Shown here: positions 18,414 to 27,646 of the stretch, one piece after another
Layout: the number at the start of each line of letters is the position of its first letter
Numbering within the stretch: the first letter of the stretch is position 1
Assembly: GCF_923077115.1 (NCBI RefSeq)
Contig: NZ_CAKLPX010000001.1
Location: 124,001-188,000 of the forward strand
Reading direction: 5' to 3'
Length of the DNA stretch: 64,000 bases
Origin: Sinobacterium norvegicum
GTDB taxonomy: Bacteria; Pseudomonadota; Gammaproteobacteria; Pseudomonadales; Sinobacteriaceae
The notes under the pieces: generated by a model
Told to the model about the DNA's origin: nothing
Seen by the model: only the letters and a program-made list of their open reading frames with translations
Database searches by the model: none
Made by a program: the position numbers and the translations under genes

Positions 18414-19943
18414 TCATTTGGGTTTCAGCGATTCAAAAACCAGATACACCGCCAGCGCTTTCTGATCCTCCTCGCTGAAGCTGTAGTTGGGCATCGGTGG
18501 CGTGGGTTGTATTAGCCGCTCGATGATCTGCTGATACTGACGTCGTTGGCCTATGCTGGCGAGATCTAAATTGCTGTTGGGGGTGGCGGTTTGATGACAC
18601 CTGAGACAGGGCCGTTGAGCTACAATCGCTTGGCCTCGTTGATACAGCGCCTCGCGGTTATCATCGGTTAGCCAGCTCGGTGTGGTTAAGCTGATCGGTG
18701 TTAGCGCAGCCGAGGTGGCTGGTGCGGTAGCTGTTGAGGTGGCGGCATTCTGTTGGTTGTCGTTACCATCATACACCAGGCGATAGATGGCGCCGGCGTA
18801 ATCGTCAGAGATATAAATGGCCCCATCGCTGCCCTGAGCAATGTCCACTGGGCGGCCTATCACATCAGCGTTTTTCTCAAAGCCACTGATTAAGTCGCGG
18901 CTAACAATTTCCCCCTGTTGCCAATGCAGTGAAACCACCTTGTAGCCGTCGGGTACCGAACGGTTCCATGAGCCGTGCAGAGCGACGAGGGCGGTTTTTT
19001 CAAAACGATCAGGCAGTGTGGCTGCGTCGATGAAAGTCATGCCCAGTGGTGCGTTATGAGCGGGGAACTCAAACGCCGGTGGTTGTGCGCTGCTGGCCAA
19101 GGCCTTAGGCGCCTCAGGGAAATCCGGGTCAGCCTGGTTGGCACCGTTAAAATATGGCCAGCCGTAGAATTGGCCAGCTTCAATTAAGTTGAGTTCGCAG
19201 GGCGGGTAATCGTCGCCGAGCATATCGCGGCCGTTATCGGTGCCATAGAGCGCGTTATTCCACGGTGCCCAATCAAAGCCCATGGTATTACGCAGGCCGG
19301 TGGCAATCAGCTGTTCACCACTGCCGTCGAGTTGATAGCGGCTCATGGTGGCGCGGCGGCTGTCCTCTTCTAAACAGACATTACAGGTCGAACCCTGAGA
19401 GAGGTACAGCATACCATCGGGGCCAATCTTGATTTGTTTGTAGGGGTGATTACCGTCGTCGGTTAGGCCGCTGACAAGGGTTTGATAATCGCCGCTGGTC
19501 GATGCCGTTGCGCTGTCGAAGGCAATACGACCAATGCGGTTGGCCTCACCAATATAAAGCCAGCCCTGGTGTATTGCTATGCCGGAGGGACGGGTCAACC
19601 CCTGTATTAGAATGTCGCGCTGGCCGCCGACAGTCTTGTTCTGTTGATCGGGCTGAATCAACACCACGTCGCCCTGGTGGGGCCTGCTGACCAGTATTGC
19701 CTGGTGTTCGCTGATGGCCATAAAGCGGGCATTAGGTAAGTCGCCGGCATAGACATTCAGGCTGAAGCCATCGGCTAATTGAAAACGCTGATCTAACACC
19801 TGCTGTTGTGGGGTGTCGATACCACTGCCGGTGAGGGTGTTCCACAACACCGCGACACTGGTAATAGGCACCAGACCGCCACCGATGATAATGACCGGGG
19901 TCAGCGCCAGTAAAAGGATGAACAGGAGTAGCCATTTTTTCAT
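18414..19943 (-). CDS. PQQ-dependent sugar-dehydrogenase-like protein fused to a c-type cytochrome
   Basis: A 509-residue exported protein. An N-terminal hydrophobic segment (residues 4-28) anchors it. A six-bladed beta-propeller of the soluble glucose / L-sorbosone dehydrogenase type follows (KIGPDGMLYLSQGS, GLRNTMGFDWAP, VALHGSWNRS, GSDGAIYISDDYAGAIYR). A C-terminal cytochrome c domain carries the heme motif CLRCH near residue 445, with a later methionine (PTPPMPNYSF) as likely axial ligand. Substrate oxidation in the periplasm would pass electrons through PQQ to the built-in heme and on to the respiratory chain. No PQQ synthesis genes lie in the window. Substrate not determinable. Confidence 0.85.
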   Translation of the reverse strand: MKKWLLLFILLLALTPVIIIGGGLVPITSVAVLWNTLTGSGIDTPQQQVLDQRFQLADGFSLNVYAGDLPNARFMAISEHQAILVSRPHQGDVVLIQPDQQNKTVGGQRDILIQGLTRPSGIAIHQGWLYIGEANRIGRIAFDSATASTSGDYQTLVSGLTDDGNHPYKQIKIGPDGMLYLSQGSTCNVCLEEDSRRATMSRYQLDGSGEQLIATGLRNTMGFDWAPWNNALYGTDNGRDMLGDDYPPCELNLIEAGQFYGWPYFNGANQADPDFPEAPKALASSAQPPAFEFPAHNAPLGMTFIDAATLPDRFEKTALVALHGSWNRSVPDGYKVVSLHWQQGEIVSRDLISGFEKNADVIGRPVDIAQGSDGAIYISDDYAGAIYRLVYDGNDNQQNAATSTATAPATSAALTPISLTTPSWLTDDNREALYQRGQAIVAQRPCLRCHQTATPNSNLDLASIGQRRQYQQIIERLIQPTPPMPNYSFSEEDQKALAVYLVFESLKPK

Positions 19944-20036
19944 TATTGTTATGCTCTTATCTTTGGTCGTTGGTCATCAGTTAGACTTGCCGAGGTGAGG
20001 CTTTCTTACCCCAAATAAGCTTGTGCTCATCACCAT

Positions 20037-20069
20037 ATAATAATTATCATGGTGAGCATAATAATTATC
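20037..20069. repeat. Two 12-bp direct repeats spaced by two helical turns
   Basis: ATAATAATTATC occurs at 20037-20048 and again at 20058-20069, a 21-base period. It sits in the gap between the divergent dehydrogenase and lipoprotein genes, about 25 bases before the latter's start. The spacing places both copies on the same face of the helix, as in a regulator binding site. Confidence 0.5.
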
Positions 20070-20094
20070 GCCGATACCATGGAAGTGTTTGCTA

Positions 20095-20697
20095 ATGTTA
20101 AAAAATTACCCGCCCCTGATGGCGGCATCAGCTTTTCTTATGATCGCTGGCTGTTCGCCTGCGGCTATCAATAACGCGCCACTAATGGCTGACACTGATT
20201 TTCCTCAAGGCGTCTATCGTATCGAGCTCTTTGCCCACCAGCGCTGCGCCCAGTCGGCAGTACCGCTGGTCAAAGACAAAAAATATCGGTTGACGGTTGT
20301 TGCTAAATCTCGCCTGCAGGACAGTGATATAGTGATTAGCCGGCCACCAGCGGCGACGGTTGAGCGCTGCCAAGATCATACGTATAGTGACCAAGACGCA
20401 GAAGGGGCTATCGATGAGACCGGTTTCTGCAATCAGTCACTGAGCACTTCTACCTTTATGTCACATTTTAAACAGTCTAAAAACCATGAGTGGTTTGAGT
20501 TGATAGTGGCGACGGACGAGTGCGCCAAGGATTCTATGATTGCAGTCTCGGATATGAGCAAACTGACCGATCAGCCGGCCAGCTATCAATTTACCGCCAC
20601 CAAGAGCGGTAATTTCAGTGGTTTTGTCAATGATGCGGGTTGGTTTTACGGTAATAACAAAGGGTACTTACTGCTTGAATTGGAGGCTGTTCAGTGA
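20095..20697 (+). CDS. Hypothetical lipoprotein, coupled to a patatin lipoprotein
   Basis: A lipobox (LMIAGC) about 20 residues in marks this ~200-residue protein for lipidation and outer-membrane or periplasmic display. The mature part has several cysteines (QRCAQSAVP, VERCQDH, FCNQS, DECAKD) that could form disulfides. No family recognised. I choose the ATG at 20095 rather than the TTG at 20089. The stop overlaps the start of the patatin gene (TGATG), so the two are translated together. Confidence 0.7.
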   Translation: MLKNYPPLMAASAFLMIAGCSPAAINNAPLMADTDFPQGVYRIELFAHQRCAQSAVPLVKDKKYRLTVVAKSRLQDSDIVISRPPAATVERCQDHTYSDQDAEGAIDETGFCNQSLSTSTFMSHFKQSKNHEWFELIVATDECAKDSMIAVSDMSKLTDQPASYQFTATKSGNFSGFVNDAGWFYGNNKGYLLLELEAVQ

Positions 20698-22793
20698 TGC
20701 GTTATATAGCGGTTGTGGTAATGCTTATGGCCCTGGTTGCCTGCTCAAGCTTTAAAAATGGTCAAGGGTTTCTGGGACAGAAGCCGGATGACAGGACTAA
20801 GTCACAAGACCAGGGTAAGAATAAGTCGTCCGATGTTTTGCTGGTGACGACAACGACCGAGGCTGCACGCGTGGATAGTGTTTTCCGCCTGCAATTCTGT
20901 AAAGAGCTATTTTTGCGTCACGGCTACGATGTTACCTCCGATAAGAGCACGAAACTGGATGCCGCATACAAAAAGTGCACCAATGCGCATACTCCCCCTA
21001 AACGTTTTGAAACCGATAGTTATGCCTTGGCGCTTTCGGGGGGCGGGACCCGAGCGGCCTCATACTCGATGGGGGTGATGAAGGCCTTGAATGAGGCAGA
21101 TCAACTGGAGAACTTTGACTCAATCTCCTCTGTGTCCGGTGGCGGTTACACCGCTTTTTGGTATTTCATTCATCGCTATTATCAATATCTGCCAGATGAT
21201 AAAGGCTTAGAGTATTACTCGACATTGCTCAATGATGTTGGGCCTGATGGCGACCTGAATAAATTTTGCCAGCGTATCGAACGACAACAATATAATTATT
21301 CGTTAGATGATATTTTTGCGACTAGGGAAGAGGGCTCTATCGTCGCCAAAACCGCGGCGCAGAATCATATCGGACGTCAATCTGACATCATCAACTATTC
21401 AACCTCAAGCTTTGTGCAGGGTGCAGAAACCACAGGCTTGGTAGCCACTCATCTCGTCACTCTGCCTTTTTACTGGGGCACCGATCTGTTACTTGATACT
21501 AATATCTATAATGGCTCGGTTTTTACCAACGCCTATCGCAAGGGGTTGGAGCGTACTTATGGCTTGGTGACCAACCCAGAGTACAGCGATTATGTGGATT
21601 ACTTTAACTACGACAGAAAGCAGTATTACAACGGTGTCAACGGCGCATTTATGTTTTGGCGGCCGAACGCGCGTATTGATGAGTTAAAGTTTGGCCACTA
21701 CCGAGATTTCATGACAGCGTATAACCACTGTGCTAATGAATCCCAGCAGGCTATTGCTCCGATGACATTGCCGATTATAAATACCAAGCGTTCTGACCGC
21801 GCTTCGTTGTTTGACAGCGATGAGGCCTACGATGACTTTTCACTGACCAAAAGTGTTTATAGCTTTACGCCGTTGGCCTATGGCAGTGACTACAGCGGTT
21901 ATATTGACGATGCTGAACTTTGGTCTCCCAGTTATATGTCAAAAATATATGCCACCTCTGGCGCAGCTGCGGATAGTGGTGCACAGCAGGTATCGGGTCT
22001 ACTTGATCCACTGTTAGCTATTTCAAATGCCAATCTGGGTTATAAAATGAGAGATCCCAGCAGTCAGCAAAGCTTTTGGGGGGGGATGCGATTTTGGAGC
22101 GATAAAGTAATCGGGGGCTTTCCCTTGGGTTTGTTAATGCCTGAGGATTATAAAACCACGCTGCGATTAAGTGATGGTGGTCATGCAGAGAATCTTGGCC
22201 TGTTTTCACTGATTAAGCGGGGTACGAAAAAAATAGTGGTTGTCGATGCGGAACATGATCCCGAGTATGGTTTCGATGCGTTAAATCGCCTGAAAGTAAA
22301 GCTCAAGCACGAACTTAACCTTAACCTGTCATGTGGTGAGACTGGCGAAGAAACCTGCCCGCTTGCCAGTGATTTTAATGCCCTCCAAGCCGCCCCGGTA
22401 TTTTCACTGACAGTCACAGGTTTCCCTGGCAGGGAACAACTAGACATTCTTTACATAAAACTATCGGTCAAGAAGGATTTATTGAAACAGCGCTGTGATG
22501 GACGCCTACCGTACCCATCGGACATTGAAACGTTGTGCCGTGAGCAGCCAGGTTACCCTGAAAATGTTAGAGCGTACTATCAGAGTGAAATAGAGAAGCA
22601 ACAGAATAGCTTTCCACATAACTCGACAGCCGATATTTGGTATAGCGAGGCGCAGTATCGCGCATACCGTGACTTGGGTTCTTATAATGCAAAAACATTT
22701 CTTGTCGATAAGATAAGGCGATGGGATGAGGATATCGAACGTCAGCGTAAGAGTGAAAAGGCATTTTACGATTCATTGGGGCCGAAAAAATAG
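20697..22793 (+). CDS. Patatin-like phospholipase, lipoprotein
   Basis: A ~698-residue lipoprotein (lipobox LVAC after a ~17-residue signal). The patatin domain has the oxyanion loop SGGGTRAAS near residue 114, the nucleophile elbow SVSGGGY near residue 146, and the catalytic DGG (DGGHAENLGL) near residue 493. The very large insertion between the elbow and DGG is unusual. It should hydrolyse acyl esters of phospholipids at the outer membrane or cell surface. Start may be the ATG at 20697 or the GTG at 20694; both overlap the upstream lipoprotein stop. The upstream partner might be a chaperone or inhibitor. Confidence 0.88.
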   Translation: MRYIAVVVMLMALVACSSFKNGQGFLGQKPDDRTKSQDQGKNKSSDVLLVTTTTEAARVDSVFRLQFCKELFLRHGYDVTSDKSTKLDAAYKKCTNAHTPPKRFETDSYALALSGGGTRAASYSMGVMKALNEADQLENFDSISSVSGGGYTAFWYFIHRYYQYLPDDKGLEYYSTLLNDVGPDGDLNKFCQRIERQQYNYSLDDIFATREEGSIVAKTAAQNHIGRQSDIINYSTSSFVQGAETTGLVATHLVTLPFYWGTDLLLDTNIYNGSVFTNAYRKGLERTYGLVTNPEYSDYVDYFNYDRKQYYNGVNGAFMFWRPNARIDELKFGHYRDFMTAYNHCANESQQAIAPMTLPIINTKRSDRASLFDSDEAYDDFSLTKSVYSFTPLAYGSDYSGYIDDAELWSPSYMSKIYATSGAAADSGAQQVSGLLDPLLAISNANLGYKMRDPSSQQSFWGGMRFWSDKVIGGFPLGLLMPEDYKTTLRLSDGGHAENLGLFSLIKRGTKKIVVVDAEHDPEYGFDALNRLKVKLKHELNLNLSCGETGEETCPLASDFNALQAAPVFSLTVTGFPGREQLDILYIKLSVKKDLLKQRCDGRLPYPSDIETLCREQPGYPENVRAYYQSEIEKQQNSFPHNSTADIWYSEAQYRAYRDLGSYNAKTFLVDKIRRWDEDIERQRKSEKAFYDSLGPKK

Positions 22794-22799
22794 AGAGGG

Positions 22800-22841
22800 C
22801 AATACCGCACCACCGTTGCGGTGGTGCGGTATTGGTTTTCT
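22800..22841 (+). terminator. Intrinsic terminator after the patatin gene
   Basis: A perfect 16-bp stem (arms 22800-22815 and 22819-22834) with a 3-base loop is followed by gttttcttt. It lies 6 bases after the patatin stop and separates it from the convergent MFS gene. Confidence 0.85.
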
Positions 22842-22848
22842 TTAGGCT

Positions 22849-24018
22849 TTAGCCCGCCAGAGTGGCTTTGTCACTGCGCATTTTTATTATTGCCTTGATG
22901 AGCATGTAAACCCCGCTGGTGATCAGGCAAATAGCCAGATACAGCAGCAGGCCTTTGTCGATATTACTGCTGACTTGGAAGGCCAATAACGGACCGAATA
23001 CCGAGCCTACGCTGTAACTCAACAGCATGATTTGAGTGGTAATCACTATTTTGCCGACTTCTAAGGCATCACAGGCCAGCGTGATGGCAATCGGGTAGAG
23101 GGCAAAGGTACAGGCACCCAGTAACATATATCCCACTGCCAGCAGGGCAAAGCTGTTGGCGATAACAATAATAGCCACCGCCGCAACGCCGATCAGCGAT
23201 AGCGCCGACATGAGAAATTTCTTACTCATTACCGGTGATAACAGGCTGATAATAGGCTGCACCAACATGCCACCGATAATAATCGAGGCCATTAGTATGC
23301 CGGTTTTATCGGTGCCTATACCGTCGCTGATAAACACCGGCATCAGACCGTAAATCGGCGCCAATAACATGCCTGAAATGAAACACCCCAGCATGGCGGC
23401 CCTGTTGATTTCCTTCAGTTGGGCAAAGCTCAACGGCTGTGCCTGGCTGTGTGCCGGCTGACCCTTGGTCACCATCAATGGCGGCATAATGGCCATTAAT
23501 AGTAATGTGATAACCACTAAATAAGGCACCACACCCTCGATACCGACAGGGCCAATACCCAGCTGGCCAAGGGCGGTACCGCCGTACAGTGAGGCCATAT
23601 ACAAGCCGAGCCGCTTGGCCCGTTGCTTGGCGGTATTTACCATTAACAGCCAGGATTCAATAGCCACAAAGACACCGGCGACGGCAAAGCCGGCAATCAG
23701 CCGCGCTACCAGCCAAACGGCGGCCGAGGGCAGGGCAATCATCGCCAGGGTTGTCAGCAAAATAATGCTGAGAAACAGTAGCAACGACCGACGGTGGCCA
23801 AGTTTGCTGATAATGCTCTCAACCTGTGTCGCGCCCATCAGTAAGCCAAGATAAAAACCGCTGACCAGCCAAGGTGTCAGTGTCTCGCTCAAACCGAATG
23901 AGTGCAGTGACAGCGGAATCAGGCTCATTAAATAGCCCGATGCCATTGCGTAAAATGATAAACCCAGTACTGGCACAACAGTGCTGTTTTGGTCGGGGAC
24001 GACGGCGGTTATATCCAC
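22849..24018 (-). CDS. MFS transporter, YcaD-like
   Basis: A major facilitator with about twelve hydrophobic segments. Typical signatures are the loop 2-3 motif SKLGHRRSLL and AGFAVAGVFVAIESWL in the fourth to fifth helix, which is the look of the YcaD group. I place the start at the GTG at 24018 because ggag lies 8 bases upstream. A TTG at 24066 would add 16 polar residues without a good ribosome site. It is single, with no partner gene, and substrate is unknown. Confidence 0.85.
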   Translation of the reverse strand: MDITAVVPDQNSTVVPVLGLSFYAMASGYLMSLIPLSLHSFGLSETLTPWLVSGFYLGLLMGATQVESIISKLGHRRSLLLFLSIILLTTLAMIALPSAAVWLVARLIAGFAVAGVFVAIESWLLMVNTAKQRAKRLGLYMASLYGGTALGQLGIGPVGIEGVVPYLVVITLLLMAIMPPLMVTKGQPAHSQAQPLSFAQLKEINRAAMLGCFISGMLLAPIYGLMPVFISDGIGTDKTGILMASIIIGGMLVQPIISLLSPVMSKKFLMSALSLIGVAAVAIIVIANSFALLAVGYMLLGACTFALYPIAITLACDALEVGKIVITTQIMLLSYSVGSVFGPLLAFQVSSNIDKGLLLYLAICLITSGVYMLIKAIIKMRSDKATLAG

Positions 24019-24257
24019 CTTTTTTACTCCAATAAATACCGCATAGTAATGAATGTTGATTGACAACAGTGTTTGTTAATATAACCCGAGGGGCTATTTC
24101 GGCGCACTGTAAGGTCACATTCCATCAATGTAAACAACTTTTTTAAAAAAATTATATTTTTGTTCTGTCGTTGATTTTATGTGGTGGTATTTACTTATAG
24201 CTAACTGTTGAAAGGGGGTGTGGCAGTTTATTTTTTTAAATTTTATCCTTTTTGTTT

Positions 24258-24289
24258 CGCCTTTTCGCCGTGGGTTGGACGAAAAGGCG
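24258..24289. repeat. Inverted repeat beyond the 3' end of the QEGLA operon
   Basis: CGCCTTTTCG (24258-24267) pairs with CGAAAAGGCG (24280-24289), 11 bases past the stop of the minus-strand operon. The T-tract is on the plus-strand side (ggggtttttc), so as an intrinsic terminator it points the wrong way for that operon. It may instead stabilise the 3' end of the message. Confidence 0.5.
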
Positions 24290-24300
24290 GTGGGGTTTTT

Positions 24301-26295
24301 CTATTTAATCGACGACACAAGGTAGTCGATAATTGCATTGCTTTTCGGTTGCACCGCAGCGATGGCGGGTACCTCATATTTTGGCGGGTTGATAATACCG
24401 CGTTCGATCAGCGAGCTGAGCGTATCGATATAATCTAAGCCGGTTTTGCCGACCAGCAACGAGGTGATGTCACGCTCTTTATACAGCGACAAAACATCTC
24501 TAAAACCGCGCAGATAGAGATAATCCTTGGTGAAGCCACCACCGCGGAAGACCCGCATGGTCTTGGTAAAGGCCTGGTCATCGCTGAGCCCATAGTCGGT
24601 GGTTAGTCGGTTAAACACCTGGCGAAAATTAAAGCCTTTGACCATCATGTCGACGGCCAATACCCGCAGTGACAGCATTCTCAACCGGGTCATGTTGAGG
24701 TTGCCCGACAGGTACTCGGCCAGAATGGCGATGCCCTCCTGGGTATAGGTATTTCCCGGCAACCCTAATTTAAACACCTTTAAAGGCTGTTGATTGGCGT
24801 TTAAGGTGGTCACCAGGTGAACACCAATTTCGTGGTGAATAAGCGCGTTGACATTGGTTTGGGTCAGCATCGCATCGCGATTAATCAGCACTGTTTTTCG
24901 GTTGTTATCGACCATGGCCTTGGCGACGATTTTTGATGAAATCGACACCTTGCAATCGAGTTTCATCTCGGCTGCGGCCAGCTGAAACATCTTTTTTGCC
25001 TGTTCGGCATTGATGTCTTCTGGCTCGTCGACAAAGCCTGGCAGTTCGGCTGCGTGCAGAAAGAACTCGGCGTTGGCAATATCGTTGGCACTGGGCTCAC
25101 CGTAGTAGCGCATCGAGTTGTATAAAAACTCCGGCGTGCCCACCTTGCTCAGCATTTCAGCCTTGGTGGCGTAGCCGTTAATCACATCGCGATACAGGGC
25201 TCTCACCGTCGGGTCTTGAATGTCGGCCACGGGCAGGCTATAGAGCTGCTCTTTGAACTCATAGGGGTCTATGCGCAGTTGGTTGTAGGTGAACTGCGGG
25301 TCGTAGTGGCGGCGACTGAGAAAGCGTCGTTTTTCCTGACTGAGGTTGGTCGGGTTGACGTAACTCAGGGTGGCAAAGTTTTGGGTGAGCTTATGCAATG
25401 CCTTGTCGACGGCAATTAAGCCGCGGTCGGTATGAGTGGGCAGTAATTGTGATGGCGATAGCTTGGCTCGCTTAAATTTATCATTAAAAGCCGATGCCGC
25501 CGCTAATACGGCTAAATACAAACCTTGATGAATGGCGTCCAAGACTAATGGAAAGGCCTCGCCGGTGTATTCATCCATAAAAATCTTTTTGATTTCTAAC
25601 GGGATTGCATAGGTGTTACCAAAATTACGGTTGATGAAATAGCTATGATAACCATTGCCCATAAACACCACATCACGCTGCACAGTGGTTGCAATATTGG
25701 GCAGTTCAATGTCGGCCAGCGTCGCCTCAAGCTGTTGCAGAATGCTTTTGCCGCGTTTGGTATTAATTCTGGCGGTGCCAATATTGAATACCGGGGCGAC
25801 GGGGTAGTCTCGTGATTGCCAGTTGTAAGAGTGCACATCCATTAATAAGCAGCCACCAAAACGCAGCTCTAAATGACTGAGAATCGCTTTCAGGATGCGG
25901 AAGTAGCGGTGGTGCTTGGCCAGGCTGGTTCGCTTTTGTTCGGCGCTGATCGGCTCCGCCCATACCTGCTTGCCCCAGGCCGCTTGGTAAATGGCCTGGT
26001 CGGGTGCCCGGTTAACATCGTACTCGTAGCGCGAATCGTTAACACACAGGGTAATAGGGAACGAGGTGATCAGCTGGTCGGTGAACAGGTCTTCCTCGTG
26101 CTGACGCTCGTGGTAGCTCAATAAACAATTGGCCTGCAGCTCATCACGCAGGCGTTGGCCTGCGTGAATCGCCGTGCAAATATAGGGCACATACTCTTCA
26201 ATCTTGAGGGTTAAAGAGTGGTCGTCCAGTGTTGCTTCAAAGCACTCGCCAGCGTCAATTGCCGCCAGCATTTGGGTTTCAGACAGCGTCTGCAT
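24301..26295 (-). CDS. N-formylglutamate amidohydrolase-like domain fused to DUF1704 (QEGLA) metallopeptidase-like domain
   Basis: A 664-residue two-domain protein. Residues ~40-260 look like the N-formylglutamate amidohydrolase family (HERQHEED, LLMDVHSYN with D153 and H155, and FMGNGYHSYFINRNFGN). Residues ~290-660 form the DUF1704 / TIGR02421 QEGLA-motif family. This half shows an HExxxH zinc motif (H488, E489, H493 in HHEIGVH) and a QEGIA motif at 519-523, the ligand set also used by the eukaryotic MATCAP tyrosine carboxypeptidases. It overlaps the upstream ATP-grasp gene by 17 bases. Family naming as a flavohemoglobin expression modulator is historical. Peptide or amide-bond cleavage opposite a ligase is my inference. 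Confidence 0.82.
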   Translation of the reverse strand: MQTLSETQMLAAIDAGECFEATLDDHSLTLKIEEYVPYICTAIHAGQRLRDELQANCLLSYHERQHEEDLFTDQLITSFPITLCVNDSRYEYDVNRAPDQAIYQAAWGKQVWAEPISAEQKRTSLAKHHRYFRILKAILSHLELRFGGCLLMDVHSYNWQSRDYPVAPVFNIGTARINTKRGKSILQQLEATLADIELPNIATTVQRDVVFMGNGYHSYFINRNFGNTYAIPLEIKKIFMDEYTGEAFPLVLDAIHQGLYLAVLAAASAFNDKFKRAKLSPSQLLPTHTDRGLIAVDKALHKLTQNFATLSYVNPTNLSQEKRRFLSRRHYDPQFTYNQLRIDPYEFKEQLYSLPVADIQDPTVRALYRDVINGYATKAEMLSKVGTPEFLYNSMRYYGEPSANDIANAEFFLHAAELPGFVDEPEDINAEQAKKMFQLAAAEMKLDCKVSISSKIVAKAMVDNNRKTVLINRDAMLTQTNVNALIHHEIGVHLVTTLNANQQPLKVFKLGLPGNTYTQEGIAILAEYLSGNLNMTRLRMLSLRVLAVDMMVKGFNFRQVFNRLTTDYGLSDDQAFTKTMRVFRGGGFTKDYLYLRGFRDVLSLYKERDITSLLVGKTGLDYIDTLSSLIERGIINPPKYEVPAIAAVQPKSNAIIDYLVSSIK

Positions 26296-27325
26296 CTTCG
26301 ATTACCTGACGGAATTGACTTTTACGGTTACGAACGAGTTCCTTGGCGCTGACCACGCTTTCGACAAAGTCGATTACCTGGCCTTGCAGTTTCACTCGGT
26401 TGAGTTTATTGATTCGGGTAATACCCCCGGGGCTGAGCACGTTGATCTCTAATAGTTTTTCACCAATCACATCGATGCCGGTAAAATAGAGTCCATCGCG
26501 GACCAGTTTCGGGCCAATCAGGCGGCACAGTTTGCGCTCTTGCTCGGTCAGCTTGTGCTTGACGACCCGGCCACCAGCATGCACGTTGGAGCGTACATCG
26601 CCATCGGCTGGAATCCGCCGCATGGCGCCGATGGGTTCGCCATTGAGCATTAAAATGCGTACATCGCCTTGCTCCGCGCCGGGCACGTAATCCTGCAGGA
26701 TGACATAGTTGCCATTCTGGCCGTTGGAGTCGCCACCAATGTAAAACTCCAGTAAGGACTTAAAACTTTGGCGGGCGTTTTTCTCAACCACAATGACGCC
26801 GCGACCACCGAAACCATCGAGGGGTTTGAGTATCATTTTCTCGCAGTCTGATTCATCGAAGATACGCTCTAAATACTCGCGGTTCTTGGACACGTGGGTG
26901 GCGGGAATAAACTCGCTGGCGGCATCGTTGAAAGAGGCGGTGTATAGCTTGTTATTGGCCACGCGTAATCCGTCGATATCGTTCATGATAAAGGTGTCAT
27001 CACGAACAGAATCTAAGAAATTGAGGGCCAGCGTATCCAGCGGTGGATTGGCTCGCATAATAATGGCGTCAAAGCCGGCCAGCGGCAGCAGGCAGCGGCG
27101 AAACACGGTATTGCGGTAGAAGCTGATAATATTATCGGTCTGCTTGGTTTTCTTGCTGATGACGTCGCAAAAAGCACTGGCGGTATTATCGCGAATGGTG
27201 AGGTTTTGTAGCGTTGCGATGGCCACAGTATGTTGACGAGCAAAGCACTCGTGTACTAGTCGTAGGGTGGTATCGGTCTCGGCTTCGACGCGTTCCCAGG
27301 GGTACATAATAAAGCAGATTTTCAT
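26279..27325 (-). CDS. Glutathione-synthetase-like ATP-grasp ligase
   Basis: A 349-residue ATP-grasp enzyme of the prokaryotic glutathione-synthetase type. It has an N-terminal domain (MKICFIMYPWERV), the ATP-binding lysine segment MILKPLDGFGGRGV with its Gly-rich loop, and metal-binding ends (RMLMLNGEPIG, and EINVLSPGGI with the terminal Glu and Asn). The ATG at 27325 is chosen: aggag lies 7 bases upstream, whereas the TTG at 27331 is too close to it. The downstream gene overlaps, forming a two-gene operon. Because the partner is an amidohydrolase/peptidase fusion rather than GshA, it probably ligates an amino acid or peptide other than in ordinary glutathione synthesis. Confidence 0.85.
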   Translation of the reverse strand: MKICFIMYPWERVEAETDTTLRLVHECFARQHTVAIATLQNLTIRDNTASAFCDVISKKTKQTDNIISFYRNTVFRRCLLPLAGFDAIIMRANPPLDTLALNFLDSVRDDTFIMNDIDGLRVANNKLYTASFNDAASEFIPATHVSKNREYLERIFDESDCEKMILKPLDGFGGRGVIVVEKNARQSFKSLLEFYIGGDSNGQNGNYVILQDYVPGAEQGDVRILMLNGEPIGAMRRIPADGDVRSNVHAGGRVVKHKLTEQERKLCRLIGPKLVRDGLYFTGIDVIGEKLLEINVLSPGGITRINKLNRVKLQGQVIDFVESVVSAKELVRNRKSQFRQVIEDADAV

Positions 27326-27646
27326 AGCCAAACTCCTGATAATAATAGGCTGGTTAGCCTGTGCAAAATACCGTTCTAATAACGAGAATAATCTCGATGA
27401 GACGCGATTTTGGCGAATTTATCGTATAGTTTTCGGCTGAGCAACTTATTTTTAATAAAGAATTATATTTTTATTTTTAGGCGTGCTTCGAGTATTGTAT
27501 TTTTCGATAATTATCTGTATTAAACAGTATCTTAGTTTGTTTTCTGTGAGGGATTTTAGGGGCTAGGTAATTGTACTGACTCGGTATTTTCAGCCAATTT
27601 TTACCGTTATTTTTTTAAAAAATGGCGGCGTCTGCCGCCATGTTGA
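27326..27646. other. AT-rich non-coding stretch upstream of the ATP-grasp operon
   Basis: These ~320 bases hold no supported gene. The end near 27646 contains the terminator of the SDR gene. Close to the ATP-grasp start there is a short inverted repeat, CGAGA (27383-27387) and TCTCG (27392-27396) with a 4-base spacer, about 60 bases upstream of the start codon. It could be an operator. No clear -35/-10 pair was found. Confidence 0.4.
27612..27641 (-). terminator. Intrinsic terminator of the SDR gene
   Basis: ATGGCGGC (27622-27629) and GCCGCCAT (27634-27641) form a perfect 8-bp stem with a 4-base loop. Read on the minus strand it is followed by a run of T then A/T. It begins 6 bases past the stop at 27647. 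Confidence 0.75.

Noticed and set aside
18232-18465. 77-codon plus-strand frame between the VOC and dehydrogenase genes
   Set aside because: Overlaps the 3' end of the minus-strand dehydrogenase, with no recognisable domain or ribosome site; judged spurious.
24208-24438. 76-codon plus-strand frame
   Set aside because: Antisense to the end of the QEGLA protein and lacks a ribosome site.
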